A DNA stretch of 64,000 nt from Siccibacter turicensis LMG 23730 (GTDB lineage Bacteria > Pseudomonadota > Gammaproteobacteria > Enterobacterales > Enterobacteriaceae): NCBI RefSeq assembly GCF_000463155.2, contig NZ_AWFZ01000002.1, positions 62,001 to 126,000 of the forward strand, read 5' to 3'. Below are positions 30,400 to 41,028 of the stretch, in pieces; within the stretch, counting starts at the first letter, position 1; every line of letters begins with the position of its first letter. The notes under the pieces are model-generated. The model searched no databases and was not told where the DNA came from. It saw only the letters and a program-made list of their open reading frames with translations. The translations under genes and the position numbers were made by a program.

Positions 30400-30414
30400 T
30401 CCAACGCGTAATGG

Positions 30415-30437
30415 GCCGGGGCAACCCGGCTTTTTTT
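30415..30437 (+). terminator. Rho-independent terminator of pfkA
   Basis: GCCGGG / CCCGGC stem with a four-base GCAA loop followed by TTTTTTT, 16 bases after the pfkA stop. Confidence 0.93.
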
Positions 30438-30548
30438 ACGCCTGTTATATGCTGTAAAGTTATAGCCAATCTTTTTTTATTCTTTAATCATCATCACGCT
30501 TTCTGGCAGGCTGCTCCCATTACAACACAACATTAAGAGAGCATGCGG

Positions 30549-31538
30549 ATGAACAAGTTGGCTGTGGGATTCACGTTACTGTTGGCATCAACGAGCGTGC
30601 TGGCGAAGGATATCCAGTTACTCAACGTCTCGTACGACCCGACGCGCGAGCTGTACGACGAGTACAACAAAGCGTTTAGCGCGCACTGGAAGAAAGAGAC
30701 CGGTGATAACGTCGTGATCCGTCAGTCGCACGGTGGCTCCGGTAAGCAGGCGACCTCGGTGATTAACGGCATTGAGGCCGACGTGGTGACGCTGGCGCTG
30801 GCCTATGACGTTGACGCCATCGCCGAGCGCGGGCGGATCGATAAAAACTGGATTAAACGCCTGCCGGATAACTCCGCCCCGTACACCTCCACCATCGTGT
30901 TCCTGGTGCGCAAAGGTAACCCGAAACAGATCCACGACTGGAACGATCTGGTGAAGCCGGGCGTGTCGGTCATCACGCCTAACCCGAAAAGCTCCGGCGG
31001 CGCGCGCTGGAACTATCTGGCGGCGTGGGGCTACGCCCTGCACCAAAACAATGGCGACCAGGCCAAAGCCCAGGATTTCGTGAAGTCGCTGTATAAAAAC
31101 GTTGAGGTGCTGGATTCCGGCGCCCGCGGGTCAACCAACACCTTCGTTGAACGCGGTATCGGCGATGTGCTGATCGCCTGGGAAAACGAAGCGCTGCTGG
31201 CGGCCAATGAGCTGGGTAAAGACAAGTTTGAAATCGTCACGCCGAGCGAGTCGATCCTTGCCGAGCCGACGGTGTCGGTGGTCGATAAAGTGGTCGACAA
31301 AAAGGACACCCGCAAGGTGGCGGAAGCCTATCTGAAGTATCTGTATACGCCGGAAGGCCAGCATATCGCGGCGAAAAACTTCTACCGCCCACGCGATGCT
31401 CAGGTGGCAGCGAAGTATGAAAATACCTTCCCGAAACTGAAGCTGTTTACCATTGACGAGGTGTTTGGCGGCTGGGGCAAGGCGCAAAAAGAGCACTTTG
31501 CCAACGGCGGTACCTTCGATCAAATCAGTAAACGCTAA
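30549..31538 (+). CDS. sbp: Periplasmic sulfate-binding protein
   Basis: Solute-binding protein delivering sulfate to the CysTWA ABC transporter. Starting at the ATG at 30549 gives 329 residues, the E. coli length; an ATG two codons upstream is closer to the AAGAGAG site and cannot be excluded. A signal peptide ends TSVLAKD. The mature protein has [32 protein letters not shown] and the [19 protein letters not shown] sulfate-site loop. Terminator downstream. Confidence 0.97.
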   Translation: MNKLAVGFTLLLASTSVLAKDIQLLNVSYDPTRELYDEYNKAFSAHWKKETGDNVVIRQSHGGSGKQATSVINGIEADVVTLALAYDVDAIAERGRIDKNWIKRLPDNSAPYTSTIVFLVRKGNPKQIHDWNDLVKPGVSVITPNPKSSGGARWNYLAAWGYALHQNNGDQAKAQDFVKSLYKNVEVLDSGARGSTNTFVERGIGDVLIAWENEALLAANELGKDKFEIVTPSESILAEPTVSVVDKVVDKKDTRKVAEAYLKYLYTPEGQHIAAKNFYRPRDAQVAAKYENTFPKLKLFTIDEVFGGWGKAQKEHFANGGTFDQISKR

Positions 31539-31561
31539 GCGCCACGCGCCAGCGTTACGCC

Positions 31562-31585
31562 GACGGCCCTGCGGGGCCGTTTTTA
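31562..31585 (+). terminator. Rho-independent terminator of sbp
   Basis: ACGGCCC / GGGCCGT stem with a four-base TGCG loop followed by TTTTATTT, about 24 bases after the sbp stop. Confidence 0.88.
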
Positions 31586-31637
31586 TTTGTTCATCGAAGT
31601 GGGTTACTCTGCGGGTTCGATCTCTTTCAGGAAACAA

Positions 31638-32408
31638 ATGATGACGCGCTCGTCTCGCACAGTGGTAGTGGTTCTGGCCGTGGTCATCCTCGCGGCGGCA
31701 GGGTGGCTGTGGCATAAGGCTGGAAATCCTGACGCGCTGCGTCAGATTGTGCTGGAGCAGTGCGTCCCCGGGCAGCGCGACCGCCAGACGCCGGCGCCCT
31801 GCGCAGAGGTAAATCTGCGCAGCGGGTACGTGGTGTTTAAAGATCGCAACGGGCCGCTGCAATACCTTCTGATGCCCACCTGGAAAATCAACGGCGTGGA
31901 GAGCCCGGTTCTGCTCGACCCACACACCACTAACTTCGTCTGGCAGGCCTGGCAGGCGCGGCGCTATCTGAGCGAGAAGCACGGCTCCCCGTTGCCGGAC
32001 AGCGCCGTATCGCTGACCATCAACTCGCGCCTCGGCCGTACCCAGAATCATCTGCACATCCATATCTCCTGCCTGCGCCCCGACGTGCGTGACCAGCTTG
32101 ACGATCGTGCCGCGCAGATTGGCACCCGCTGGCAGCCGCTGCCGGGAGGCATTAACGGGCATGAATACCTGGCGCGTCGCGTGGGGGCGGGGGAACTGGC
32201 CCAGCGCAGCCCGTTTGTCATGCTGGCGGAAGAGGTTGAAGATGCGCGGGCGCATATGGGGCGCTACGGGCTGGCGGTAGCCCAGCAGGCGGATGGGTCG
32301 TTGGTGCTGCTGGCAACCGCCCGCAGCCTGGTGCCGTTTAACCTCGCGTCAGCGGAAGAGATCCAGGATCACGACTGCGCGATACTGGAGAGTCCGCATC
32401 AACCATAG
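31638..32408 (+). CDS. cdh: CDP-diacylglycerol pyrophosphatase
   Basis: Membrane-anchored hydrolase that splits CDP-diacylglycerol to CMP and phosphatidate. The 256-residue product (E. coli 251) has an N-terminal signal anchor ([17 protein letters not shown]) and the Cdh family core: [23 protein letters not shown], and the HIT-like [17 protein letters not shown] histidine motif. I start at the ATG at 31638, preceded by CAGGAAACAA; a second ATG follows immediately. The pfkA-sbp-cdh order is as in E. coli. Confidence 0.94.
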   Translation: MMTRSSRTVVVVLAVVILAAAGWLWHKAGNPDALRQIVLEQCVPGQRDRQTPAPCAEVNLRSGYVVFKDRNGPLQYLLMPTWKINGVESPVLLDPHTTNFVWQAWQARRYLSEKHGSPLPDSAVSLTINSRLGRTQNHLHIHISCLRPDVRDQLDDRAAQIGTRWQPLPGGINGHEYLARRVGAGELAQRSPFVMLAEEVEDARAHMGRYGLAVAQQADGSLVLLATARSLVPFNLASAEEIQDHDCAILESPHQP

Positions 32409-32466
32409 CGTTTACAGCCGTCGGGGAGCGCCGTAGACTTGCTGAAATTTTCTGCAGGAGACAGGT

Positions 32467-33771
32467 ATGTCGCTCTGGTTAACCCACCCCCTGTTGTTGC
32501 CCGGCCTGATCGTTTTCATCACCATCGTCCTGTGGGCGACCTCGTTACTGCCTGAGTTCATCACCGCGCTGCTGTTTTTTGCCGTGGCGATGATTGCCAA
32601 AATCGCGCCGCCGGAGATCATCTTCGGCGGTTTTGCCTCCTCGGCGTTCTGGCTGGTGTTCAGCGGCTTTGTGCTGGGGGTGGCGATCCGCAAAACTGGC
32701 CTGGCCGACCGCGCGGCGCGGGCCGTCTCAGCCCGGCTGACCGACTCCTGGCTGCTGATGGTAGGAAGCGTGGTGTTACTGAGCTACGCTCTGGCCTTCG
32801 TAATGCCGTCCAATATGGGGCGTATCGCGCTGCTGATGCCGGTCGTGGCAGCGATGGCGCACCGTGCAGGCATCGCGGAGGGCACGCGCCCGTGGTACGG
32901 CCTGGCGCTGGCGGTTGGCTTTGGCACCTTCCAGCTTTCGGCAACCATCCTGCCTGCGAACGTCCCGAACCTGGTGATGAGCGGTGCGGCGGAAGGCTCA
33001 TACGGCATTCATCTCAACTACCTGCCTTACCTGCTGCTGCATACCCCGGTGCTGGGGCTGCTGAAAGGCGCGATTCTGGTCGGTCTTATCTGCTGGCTGT
33101 TTCCCGGAAAGCCGGTGCCGCCGCGGGAGCATCCGGCTGCCGAACCGATGAGCCGGGCAGAGATCCGCCTGAGCTGGATGCTGGCGGTGGTGCTGGGCCT
33201 GTGGGTGACGGAAAGCCTGCACGGCATTGGGCCGGCCTGGGTGGGGCTGGCGGCGGCGGTCGTGACGCTGCTGCCGCGCGTTGGGTTTATCACCAGCGAC
33301 GAGTTCGCCAGCGGCGTGAACATGCGCACCTGCATCTACGTGGCCGGGATTCTCGGCCTCGCAACCACGGTGACCCATACCGGGATTGGTCGTACGGTAG
33401 GGGAGGCGCTGCTGGCAGTGATGCCGCTGGACGCCGCTAACCCCTTTACCAGCTTCGTGGCGCTCACCGGCATTACCTCGGCCCTGAACTTCATCATGAC
33501 CGCGAACGGCGTGCCGGCGCTCTACACCACGCTTGCCGATAGCTTTTCGCAGGCCACCGGCTTTCCGCTGCTGTCGACCATCATGATTCAGGTGCTGGGC
33601 TACTCGACGCCGCTGCTGCCTTATCAGGCGTCACCGATTGTGGTGGCGATGGGGTTGGGTGGCGTACCGGCAAAGGCGGGGCTGAAGCTCTGTCTGGCGC
33701 TGGCGTTGGTTACTTTTGTCGTGCTGCTGCCGCTGGACTACGGCTGGTACCGACTGCTGGGACAGCTATAA
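32467..33771 (+). CDS. DASS/SLC13-like anion permease
   Basis: A 434-residue polytopic membrane protein (about 11-12 helices) resembling the divalent anion:sodium symporter family, which moves sulfate or di- and tricarboxylates. The two inverted halves each carry a hairpin/unwound-helix motif: PSNMGRIALLMPV near residue 115 and FIMTANGVPALYTT near residue 340. In classical members these read SNT, so the sodium/carboxylate site appears altered. The substrate cannot be read from the sequence; proximity to sbp is not proof of sulfate. The gene is absent at this place in E. coli K-12, where cdh is followed by tpiA. An AGGAGACAGGT site precedes the ATG. Confidence 0.8.
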   Translation: MSLWLTHPLLLPGLIVFITIVLWATSLLPEFITALLFFAVAMIAKIAPPEIIFGGFASSAFWLVFSGFVLGVAIRKTGLADRAARAVSARLTDSWLLMVGSVVLLSYALAFVMPSNMGRIALLMPVVAAMAHRAGIAEGTRPWYGLALAVGFGTFQLSATILPANVPNLVMSGAAEGSYGIHLNYLPYLLLHTPVLGLLKGAILVGLICWLFPGKPVPPREHPAAEPMSRAEIRLSWMLAVVLGLWVTESLHGIGPAWVGLAAAVVTLLPRVGFITSDEFASGVNMRTCIYVAGILGLATTVTHTGIGRTVGEALLAVMPLDAANPFTSFVALTGITSALNFIMTANGVPALYTTLADSFSQATGFPLLSTIMIQVLGYSTPLLPYQASPIVVAMGLGGVPAKAGLKLCLALALVTFVVLLPLDYGWYRLLGQL

Positions 33772-33775
33772 AAAA

Positions 33776-33804
33776 AGCCCGGACGCGCAAGGCGTACCGG
33801 GCTT
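33776..33804. terminator. Bidirectional terminator between permease gene and tpiA
   Basis: AGCCCGG / CCGGGCT inverted repeat with a long loop, flanked on the left by AAAAAA. Read on the minus strand it ends in a T run, so it is best suited to tpiA, but it can serve both convergent genes. Confidence 0.78.
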
Positions 33805-33845
33805 GATAGCGGCGTGGCGCGATGCCACGCCTTGCAGCGACGCGA

Positions 33846-34613
33846 TTACGCGTTTTTTGCTTCCGCTGCTGCTTTAACGATCACCGCGAAGGCGTCTGCT
33901 TTCAGCGATGCACCACCCACCAGCGCACCGTCGATGTCCGGCTGGGTGAACAGCTCTGCCGCGTTGGCCGCGTTCACGGAGCCGCCGTACTGAATAATGA
34001 CCTGCTGAGCGATGTTGGCATCGGCTTTAGCGATGTGGTCGCGGATAAATTTGTGTACCGCCTGAGCCTGCGCCGGAGTGGCTGATTTGCCGGTACCGAT
34101 CGCCCATACTGGCTCGTATGCAATGACCGCGCCTTCAAAGGCTGCCGCGCCCTGCGTTTTCAGTACCGCGTCGATCTGACGTGCGCACACTTCTTCGGTT
34201 TTACCCGCTTCGTTTTCTGCTTCGGTTTCGCCGATGCACAGTACCGGCACCAGACCCTGTTCTTTCACGACTGCAAATTTCTTCGCGATCAGCTCATCGG
34301 ATTCCGCGTGGTAGGTACGACGCTCGGAGTGACCAATGATGATGTATTTGGCACCGACATCTTTCAGCATTTCAGCGGAGGTTTCGCCGGTGAAGGCGCC
34401 GGAGAGGTTCACGTCCACGTTCTGGGCACCCAGAATAATGTGGCTGCCGGAAGCGGCGTGTTTTGCCAGATCGATATACAGCGCAGGCGGGGCGATAGCA
34501 ACGCCGCAGCCTGAGACACCAGCCAGTTCCGTACGCAGGCCAGCGATCAGCTCATTGACCATGTGGCGGCTGCCGTTGAGTTTCCAGTTACCCATCACAA
34601 GAGGATGTCGCAT
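33846..34613 (-). CDS. tpiA: Triosephosphate isomerase
   Basis: Interconverts dihydroxyacetone phosphate and glyceraldehyde 3-phosphate. The ATG at 34613 gives 255 residues, the E. coli length. Catalytic residues are all present: Lys11 (GNWKLNG), His95 (IIGHSERR) and Glu167 ([12 protein letters not shown]), with the mobile loop 6 following. Monocistronic on the minus strand, with a terminator downstream. Confidence 0.99.
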   Translation of the reverse strand: MRHPLVMGNWKLNGSRHMVNELIAGLRTELAGVSGCGVAIAPPALYIDLAKHAASGSHIILGAQNVDVNLSGAFTGETSAEMLKDVGAKYIIIGHSERRTYHAESDELIAKKFAVVKEQGLVPVLCIGETEAENEAGKTEEVCARQIDAVLKTQGAAAFEGAVIAYEPVWAIGTGKSATPAQAQAVHKFIRDHIAKADANIAQQVIIQYGGSVNAANAAELFTQPDIDGALVGGASLKADAFAVIVKAAAEAKNA

Positions 34614-34723
34614 TTTAATTCTCCACGCGGTGAAGCGGATTAAGGAATATCGCTGCCTTTCCGGCAGCATGGACTGTCATTCAGTATAGAGATTTGCGCT
34701 GTCAAAGGCTTTGCTTTTTGTCA

Positions 34724-35326
34724 TTAATTGTTTACGTCGGGCGTGTCAGAAAGCGCGAGCTTAATCGGTTCAACGGCGACAGTTAGCCCCTTTTCGCCGT
34801 TATCTGCCACCACATAGCGAATCGCCCCCTCTGACTTTTCGTAATAGCGTCGCGCTTTTCCTTCGCTCAGCAGCGCGCTCAGCCGCTCCATGCTCTGTTT
34901 GACGGAGATGCCGGGAGTAAACGCCCGAATCAGCGCGGCCATATAGGCCATCGCTTTGGCTTTCGCCGCCTTCTGCTCCGGCCCCTGAATCGGCAGCCAG
35001 GTTATCTGCATGCTTTTGATTTTCAGCGTGCCGCGCTCCAGCGCCGTGGAGGCATAGAGGTTTTCATTAATTTTGGTCGCCGCCCGGGTCAGGGTGATTT
35101 TGTCGCGGCTTGAGACGATGGCGCGGAACTCGTTGAGCGTCATGCCTGGATTATCGACGTTAAACTTCTCGCGAAACTGGGTGATGGTCAGATCAAACGT
35201 CGGGGAGCCTGGCAGCAGATAGGGCGCCGTCGGGGAGGTGGTGGCTACCGGCTCTTCCGCCAGCGCCGTCCGGCACAGCGTCATCGGCAGTAAAATAAGG
35301 ACTAGCGTGCGTAATACGTGGTTCAT
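34724..35326 (-). CDS. yiiQ: DUF1454 family periplasmic protein
   Basis: Protein of unknown function conserved in enterobacteria (DUF1454). From the ATG at 35326 it has 200 residues (E. coli YiiQ 199). A signal peptide (VLRTLVLILLPMTLCRTALAEE) indicates a periplasmic location. The mature domain begins YLLPGSPTFDLTITQFREKFN. No catalytic motif is recognised. Longer open frame upstream overlaps the divergent yiiR leader and is not supported. Same neighbours (tpiA, yiiR) as in E. coli. Confidence 0.88.
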   Translation of the reverse strand: MNHVLRTLVLILLPMTLCRTALAEEPVATTSPTAPYLLPGSPTFDLTITQFREKFNVDNPGMTLNEFRAIVSSRDKITLTRAATKINENLYASTALERGTLKIKSMQITWLPIQGPEQKAAKAKAMAYMAALIRAFTPGISVKQSMERLSALLSEGKARRYYEKSEGAIRYVVADNGEKGLTVAVEPIKLALSDTPDVNN

Positions 35327-35440
35327 CAACAGCGGCTCCCGGTAACTCAGGGTATCGATTAAAACGGGATCGGGCTGGCTTGTCAAAACCTGGCGTTCAC
35401 GGTGTACACTACGCGGCATCGTGATAATCAGGACGGACAC

Positions 35441-35860
35441 ATGACTCTCCAGCAGTGGTTGTTTTCATTTAAAGGACGTATCGGACGCCGTGATTTTTGG
35501 ATCTGGATTGGGCTGTGGGCGGTAGCCATGCTGGTGCTGTTTCTGCTGGCGGATCGGGAGTGGGTCACCACCCAGAGCGCAGCCTTTATGCTGGTGTGCC
35601 TGATGTGGCCCACGGCGGCGGTGGTGGTAAAGCGGCTGCACGACCGCGGGCGCTCCGGGCTGTGGGCGCTACTGGCAATCCTCGCCTGGATGCTGTTTGC
35701 CGGTAACTGGGTGATGCTGGAAGGCGTGTGGCGCTGGGGTGTCGGCACGCTGATCCCGACCGTCATCATGGTGATGCTGGTGCTGGACATGGGGGCGTTT
35801 GTCGGTACCCCCGGCGCCAACAAGTACGGTAAAGACACCCTTGAGGTGAAATACCGCTGA
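35441..35860 (+). CDS. yiiR: DUF805 family inner-membrane protein
   Basis: Small membrane protein with the DUF805 signature: it begins MTLQQWLFSFKGRIGRRDFWIW, where F.GR..R..FW is diagnostic, followed by four hydrophobic helices and the VKRLHDRGRSGLWAL motif between helices 2 and 3. The ATG at 35441 gives 139 residues (E. coli YiiR about 146). Function unknown. In E. coli yiiS and uspD follow; here fpr follows directly in convergent orientation with no gap. Confidence 0.9.
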   Translation: MTLQQWLFSFKGRIGRRDFWIWIGLWAVAMLVLFLLADREWVTTQSAAFMLVCLMWPTAAVVVKRLHDRGRSGLWALLAILAWMLFAGNWVMLEGVWRWGVGTLIPTVIMVMLVLDMGAFVGTPGANKYGKDTLEVKYR

Positions 35861-36607
35861 TTACCAGTAGTGCTCCGCCGTCATGTGTCCCGGACGGCGG
35901 CGCAGGTGTTTGGTCATCTGACGGCTCTCTTTCAACAGTTGCTGGGTGTCGCGCACCATCTGTGGGTTGCCGCACAGCATCACGTGGCTGTTTTCGGTGG
36001 TCATTGGCAGACCCACTGCCTGCTCCAGCTCCCCGCTTTCAATCAGCGCCGGCACGCGTCCGGTGAGCGAGCCGGAGACCGTTTCCCGGCTGACCACGGT
36101 CTGAATACGCAGTTTGCCCGCGTAACGCTCTTGCAGGTCCAGCATCATCGGCAGATAGCTCAGGTCAGCGGCGTAGCGCGCCGCGTGGACCAGCACCAGA
36201 TGGTTGAAGCGCTCAAGGCCGACGCCCTCCTGTAAAATCGACAGATAGGGGCCGATGGCGGTGCCGGTAGCCAGCATCCACAGCGTGTCGCAGTCCGGCA
36301 CTTCATCCAGCACGAAGAATCCGGCCGCATCGCTGACCACCATCACTTCATCGCCGGGCTGCATGGCGTGCAGTCGCGGGCTGAGTTTACCCTCAGGCAC
36401 GTTGACCAGATAAAACTCCAGATCCGGATTGCCGGGGGCGTTTACGAACGAGTAGGCGCGCTGTACGCGCTCGCCGTCGATCTCCAGGCCCAGCTTGGTG
36501 AACTGGCCGGCGGTGAAGGGTTTAATCGGGGCATGGACCGTGAGGCTGAACAGCGAATCGGTCCAGTGATGAATGCGTGTGACTTTACCTGTTACCCAGT
36601 CTGCCAT
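35861..36607 (-). CDS. fpr: Ferredoxin/flavodoxin-NADP+ reductase
   Basis: FAD enzyme moving electrons between NADPH and flavodoxin or ferredoxin, part of SoxRS oxidative defence in E. coli and supplier of electrons to biotin synthase and other radical-SAM enzymes. The 248 residues equal E. coli Fpr. FAD-binding motif RAYSFVNAPG, NADP-binding ATGTAIGPYLS and the C-terminal MLCGNPQMV are visible, with the protein ending EHYW. It converges with yiiR and lies downstream of glpX. Confidence 0.98.
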   Translation of the reverse strand: MADWVTGKVTRIHHWTDSLFSLTVHAPIKPFTAGQFTKLGLEIDGERVQRAYSFVNAPGNPDLEFYLVNVPEGKLSPRLHAMQPGDEVMVVSDAAGFFVLDEVPDCDTLWMLATGTAIGPYLSILQEGVGLERFNHLVLVHAARYAADLSYLPMMLDLQERYAGKLRIQTVVSRETVSGSLTGRVPALIESGELEQAVGLPMTTENSHVMLCGNPQMVRDTQQLLKESRQMTKHLRRRPGHMTAEHYW

Positions 36608-36698
36608 TTTTCCTCCTGTCGTATCCTGCGCTTATCTTCGCCAGGTCGCCGCAGCATTTCCAGCCCGTAGGGGCCGGAAAGCTCAATCAGACAAATGC

Positions 36699-37709
36699 TT
36701 ACAGGATGTGCGCCTGCACGTTGATATCTTTGCGATCGAGATAGTGAATCGACTGAATGCGGCGGATGGTGCGTGATTTACCGCGGATCAGCAGCGTCTC
36801 GGTGGTGGCGATGTTCCCTTTACGGGTGATGCCGTCCAGCAGATCGCCTTTGGTGATGCCGGTGGCAGAGAAGATCACATTGTCGTTACGCGCCATCTCC
36901 TCCAGGCACAGCACCTTGTCGGCCTCGATACCCATCTCTTTGCATCGCATCAGCTCGGTTTCGCCGATGCGGCGATTCTCTTCGCTGTCGCCTTTCACCT
37001 GATGACGAGCCAGCAAACGGCCCTGCATGTCGCCGTCCAGCGCGCGGATCACCGCCGCCGAGATAACCCCTTCTGGCGCACCGCCGATGCCGTACAGCAC
37101 GTCCACTTCGCTGTCCGGCATGCAGGTAAGGATAGACGCGGCCACGTCGCCATCGGGGATGGCAAACACGCGCACGCCGAGCTGCTGCATTTCGTGGATC
37201 ACCGCCTCGTGGCGCGGCTTGGCAAGGATGGTCACCGTCAGGTCGGTGATCGGCTTCCCGAGCGCGGCTGCAACGTTAGCCAGGTTCTGAGCAAGGGAGA
37301 GATTGAGGTCGATGGCGCCTTTTGCGCCAGGGCCGACAATCAGCTTTTCCATGTACATGTCCGGCGCATTGAGAAACGTGCCCTTGTCGCCTACCGCCAG
37401 CACCGCCAGCGCGTTCGCCTGGCCCATGGCGGTCATGCGTGTCCCTTCAATGGGGTCCACCGCAATGTCCACCGCATCGCCTTTACCGGTGCCGACCTGC
37501 TCGCCAATGTAGAGCATCGGCGCTTCGTCGATTTCACCTTCGCCGATGACAATGCGACCGTCGATATCAATCTGGTTCAGCACGATGCGCATGGCGTGTA
37601 CCGCTGCGCCGTCGGCGATATTTTTATCGCCCCGACCTAACCATTTGTAGCCGGCGAGCGCGGCAGCTTCGGTGACGCGGGAAAATTCAATGGCAAGTTC
37701 TCGTTTCAT
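36699..37709 (-). CDS. glpX: Fructose-1,6-bisphosphatase, class II
   Basis: Manganese-dependent fructose 1,6-bisphosphatase of the lithium-sensitive phosphatase superfamily, used in gluconeogenesis from glycerol. The 336 residues equal E. coli GlpX. Metal-binding and catalytic motifs DIAVDPIEGTRMTAMG, GEGEIDEAPM and IGGAPEGVISAA are intact. It is the third gene of the glpFKX set but is separated from glpK by hairpins (see below), so expression partly independent of glpFK is likely. Confidence 0.98.
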   Translation of the reverse strand: MKRELAIEFSRVTEAAALAGYKWLGRGDKNIADGAAVHAMRIVLNQIDIDGRIVIGEGEIDEAPMLYIGEQVGTGKGDAVDIAVDPIEGTRMTAMGQANALAVLAVGDKGTFLNAPDMYMEKLIVGPGAKGAIDLNLSLAQNLANVAAALGKPITDLTVTILAKPRHEAVIHEMQQLGVRVFAIPDGDVAASILTCMPDSEVDVLYGIGGAPEGVISAAVIRALDGDMQGRLLARHQVKGDSEENRRIGETELMRCKEMGIEADKVLCLEEMARNDNVIFSATGITKGDLLDGITRKGNIATTETLLIRGKSRTIRRIQSIHYLDRKDINVQAHIL

Positions 37710-37807
37710 TACAGGCTCGTACAGTCAAAAGGAGTTGCGCGAAGTTTAACACAGAGTGGCGGGGGGCGTTTACCGCACCCGTGGCGCAAGGGCGAGGGGA
37801 GCAGGGG

Positions 37808-37840
37808 AAAAAAAGCGCCTTCTCCGCAGAAGAGAAGGCG
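37808..37840 (-). terminator. Rho-independent terminator after glpK
   Basis: Inverted repeat CGCCTTCTC / GAGAAGGCG with a seven-base loop. Read on the minus strand the stem is followed by CTTTTTTTCCCC, a typical intrinsic terminator, within the 195-base gap between glpK and glpX. Confidence 0.85.
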
Positions 37841-37869
37841 AAACAGAAGTAAAACAGTGAGGGTAGCTG

Positions 37870-37890
37870 CCCTCTCCCGTCAGGAGAGGG
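37870..37890. repeat. Second hairpin between glpK and glpX
   Basis: CCCTCTCC / GGAGAGGG inverted repeat with a five-base loop (CGTCA), 14 bases after the glpK stop. No T tract follows on either strand; it may be a mRNA stabilising or processing hairpin, or a member of a dispersed repeat family that I cannot confirm from one copy. Confidence 0.6.
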
Positions 37891-37904
37891 TCAGTCGCCG
37901 GGAA

Positions 37905-39431
<1,527 letters not shown>

Positions 39432-39440
39432 TCAGTTTCT

Positions 39441-40283
39441 TTACAGCGAAGCTTTGCGATGTTCTGTACGGGCCGCTTTCTTCTCTGGCACCGGTGCTGC
39501 AGACGGTAAATAACGCCCAATCAGCATACGATAGCCGAACGCACCGAGAGCCGCACCCACCACCGGTCCGAACATCGGTACCAGGAAGTACGGGATGTCG
39601 CGTCCGCCGGTAAAGGCCACCTCGCCCCAGCCAGCCAGCCAGGCGAAGGTTTTCGGGCCAAGGTCGCGCGCTGGGTTCATGGCGAAGCCGGTTAACGGAC
39701 CCATCGCACCACCGATGATCGCAATCAGCAGACCAATCAGCAGCGGGGCCATCGGGCCGCGCGGCAGACCGTTACCGTCATCGTTCAACGCGAGGATCAC
39801 GCCCATCAGCACCGCAGTGATGACCATTTCAACGGCGAAGGCCTGCATGAAGTTAAGGTGTGGGTTCGGATAGGTGGAGAAAATACCTGCCAGGTCGAGA
39901 CTCTCTACGCTGCCGCGTACCATCTGGTGGGTCAGTTCGTAGTCGTAAAAAAGATTGTAATAAAGCCCGTAAACTAACGCCGCTGCGCAAAAGGCGCCGG
40001 CAAATTGTGCAATGATAAAAGGAACAACTTTGCGTTTGTCGAAGCCGACAAACAGCCATAAGGCGATCGTGACCGCCGGGTTAAGATGCGCACCAGAAAC
40101 ACCCGCGGTCAGGTAAATGGCCATCGCCACCCCTAATCCCCAGATGATACTGATTTCCCACTGACCGAAAGCGGCACCGCCAACTTTCAATGCAGCGACA
40201 CATCCCACGCCGAAGAAAATCAACAACCCGGTACCGAGAAATTCGGCGATGCACTGACCTTTTAAGGTTGGAGTTTGACTCAT
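39441..40283 (-). CDS. glpF: Glycerol uptake facilitator (aquaglyceroporin)
   Basis: Inner-membrane channel for passive glycerol entry. From the ATG at 40283 the protein has 280 residues (E. coli 281). It has six helices plus two half-helices with the two Asn-Pro-Ala boxes GAHLNPAVTI and GFAMNPARDLGP; the Arg of the second box forms the selectivity filter. First gene of the glpFK operon; candidate GlpR and CRP sites lie upstream. Confidence 0.98.
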   Translation of the reverse strand: MSQTPTLKGQCIAEFLGTGLLIFFGVGCVAALKVGGAAFGQWEISIIWGLGVAMAIYLTAGVSGAHLNPAVTIALWLFVGFDKRKVVPFIIAQFAGAFCAAALVYGLYYNLFYDYELTHQMVRGSVESLDLAGIFSTYPNPHLNFMQAFAVEMVITAVLMGVILALNDDGNGLPRGPMAPLLIGLLIAIIGGAMGPLTGFAMNPARDLGPKTFAWLAGWGEVAFTGGRDIPYFLVPMFGPVVGAALGAFGYRMLIGRYLPSAAPVPEKKAARTEHRKASL

Positions 40284-40365
40284 AATCGGGTCCTGAAGGA
40301 GAAGATGAAGGATTATTGTTAGCAAGGCGTCAACGACGCTCAGGATGTCGTGTAGACACTGTGTT

Positions 40366-40429
40366 AACTTATCGTTAACGAACAAAAACGAGAAATATCG
40401 AACGTTAAATGTGTGTGTTGCGTCAAGAA
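40366..40429 (-). promoter_or_regulatory. Candidate GlpR and CRP sites upstream of glpF
   Basis: Read on the minus strand, TTTGTTCGTTAACGATAAG (within 40366-40385) and the ACGTTCGATATTTCTCG stretch (40386-40406) resemble GlpR half-sites (ATGTTCG ... CGAACAT). A TGTGT-N6-TCAAG element at 40412-40427 is a weak CRP-type match. Their order fits the known control of E. coli glpFK by GlpR and cAMP-CRP. No footprint-level certainty is claimed. Confidence 0.5.
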
Positions 40430-40708
40430 AATGAGCGTTTTCGCGCTCCTGAGATAGACAAATGCGCGAACGGTCGGAACGAAAACGGTTAAATTGTTAA
40501 CAGTTTTTCTAACAATCTACCTTTTTCTTCGCGTTGCGCATTCAGCATTGGCTGAAAAATGTTGCAAACCGCTAACAGCGCGGCTTCCCGCTGGACACTG
40601 ACAGCCGCGCTCCCTACAATCGGGACTATTGCACAGAGCATCCATTCATTAAGGCGTCGCCGGGCATTCAGGACGTGTGGCGCTTTGCAATTCAGGAGAG
40701 GTACGACG
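40430..40708. other. Remainder of glpF-zapB intergenic region
   Basis: The divergent glpF and zapB starts are 425 bases apart. Beyond the glpF control sites the region holds no credible gene; it must carry the zapB promoter. zapB has a strong AGGAGAGG ribosome binding site at about 40693-40700. Confidence 0.5.
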
Positions 40709-40948
40709 ATGTCATTTGAAGTGTTTGAGAAACTGGAAGCAAAAGTACAGCAGGCGGTCGATACCATTACGCTGTTGCAGATGGAAATTGAAGAACTGAA
40801 AGAGAAAAACAACAGCCTGGCGCAGGATGTGCAGAATGCGCAGGGCAGCCGTGAAGCGCTGGAGCAGGAGAACCACCAGCTGCGTGAACAGCAGCACGTC
40901 TGGCAGGAACGTCTCCAGGCTTTGCTGGGTAAAATGGAAGAGGTGTAA
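40709..40948 (+). CDS. zapB: Cell division protein ZapB
   Basis: Small coiled-coil protein that joins ZapA and MatP to stabilise the FtsZ ring and link it to the chromosome terminus. From the ATG at 40709 it has 79 residues (E. coli 81), almost entirely one heptad-repeat coiled coil ([19 protein letters not shown] ... [19 protein letters not shown]). An AGGAGAGG site precedes it; the longer upstream frame lacks family similarity. It converges with rraA. Confidence 0.97.
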   Translation: MSFEVFEKLEAKVQQAVDTITLLQMEIEELKEKNNSLAQDVQNAQGSREALEQENHQLREQQHVWQERLQALLGKMEEV

Positions 40949-41001
40949 TTCCCACTCTCTTCCTGCCCGAGCGGCGAGAAAAGCGCGATGGAATTAAAAA
41001 G

Positions 41002-41027
41002 AAGGGTACCCGTGGGTACCCTTTTTT
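41002..41027. terminator. Terminator between zapB and rraA
   Basis: AAGGGTACCC / GGGTACCCTT inverted repeat with a short GT-containing loop followed by TTTTATT, between the convergent zapB and rraA stops. Adenines to the left make it usable from both strands. Confidence 0.88.
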
Positions 41028-41028
41028 A

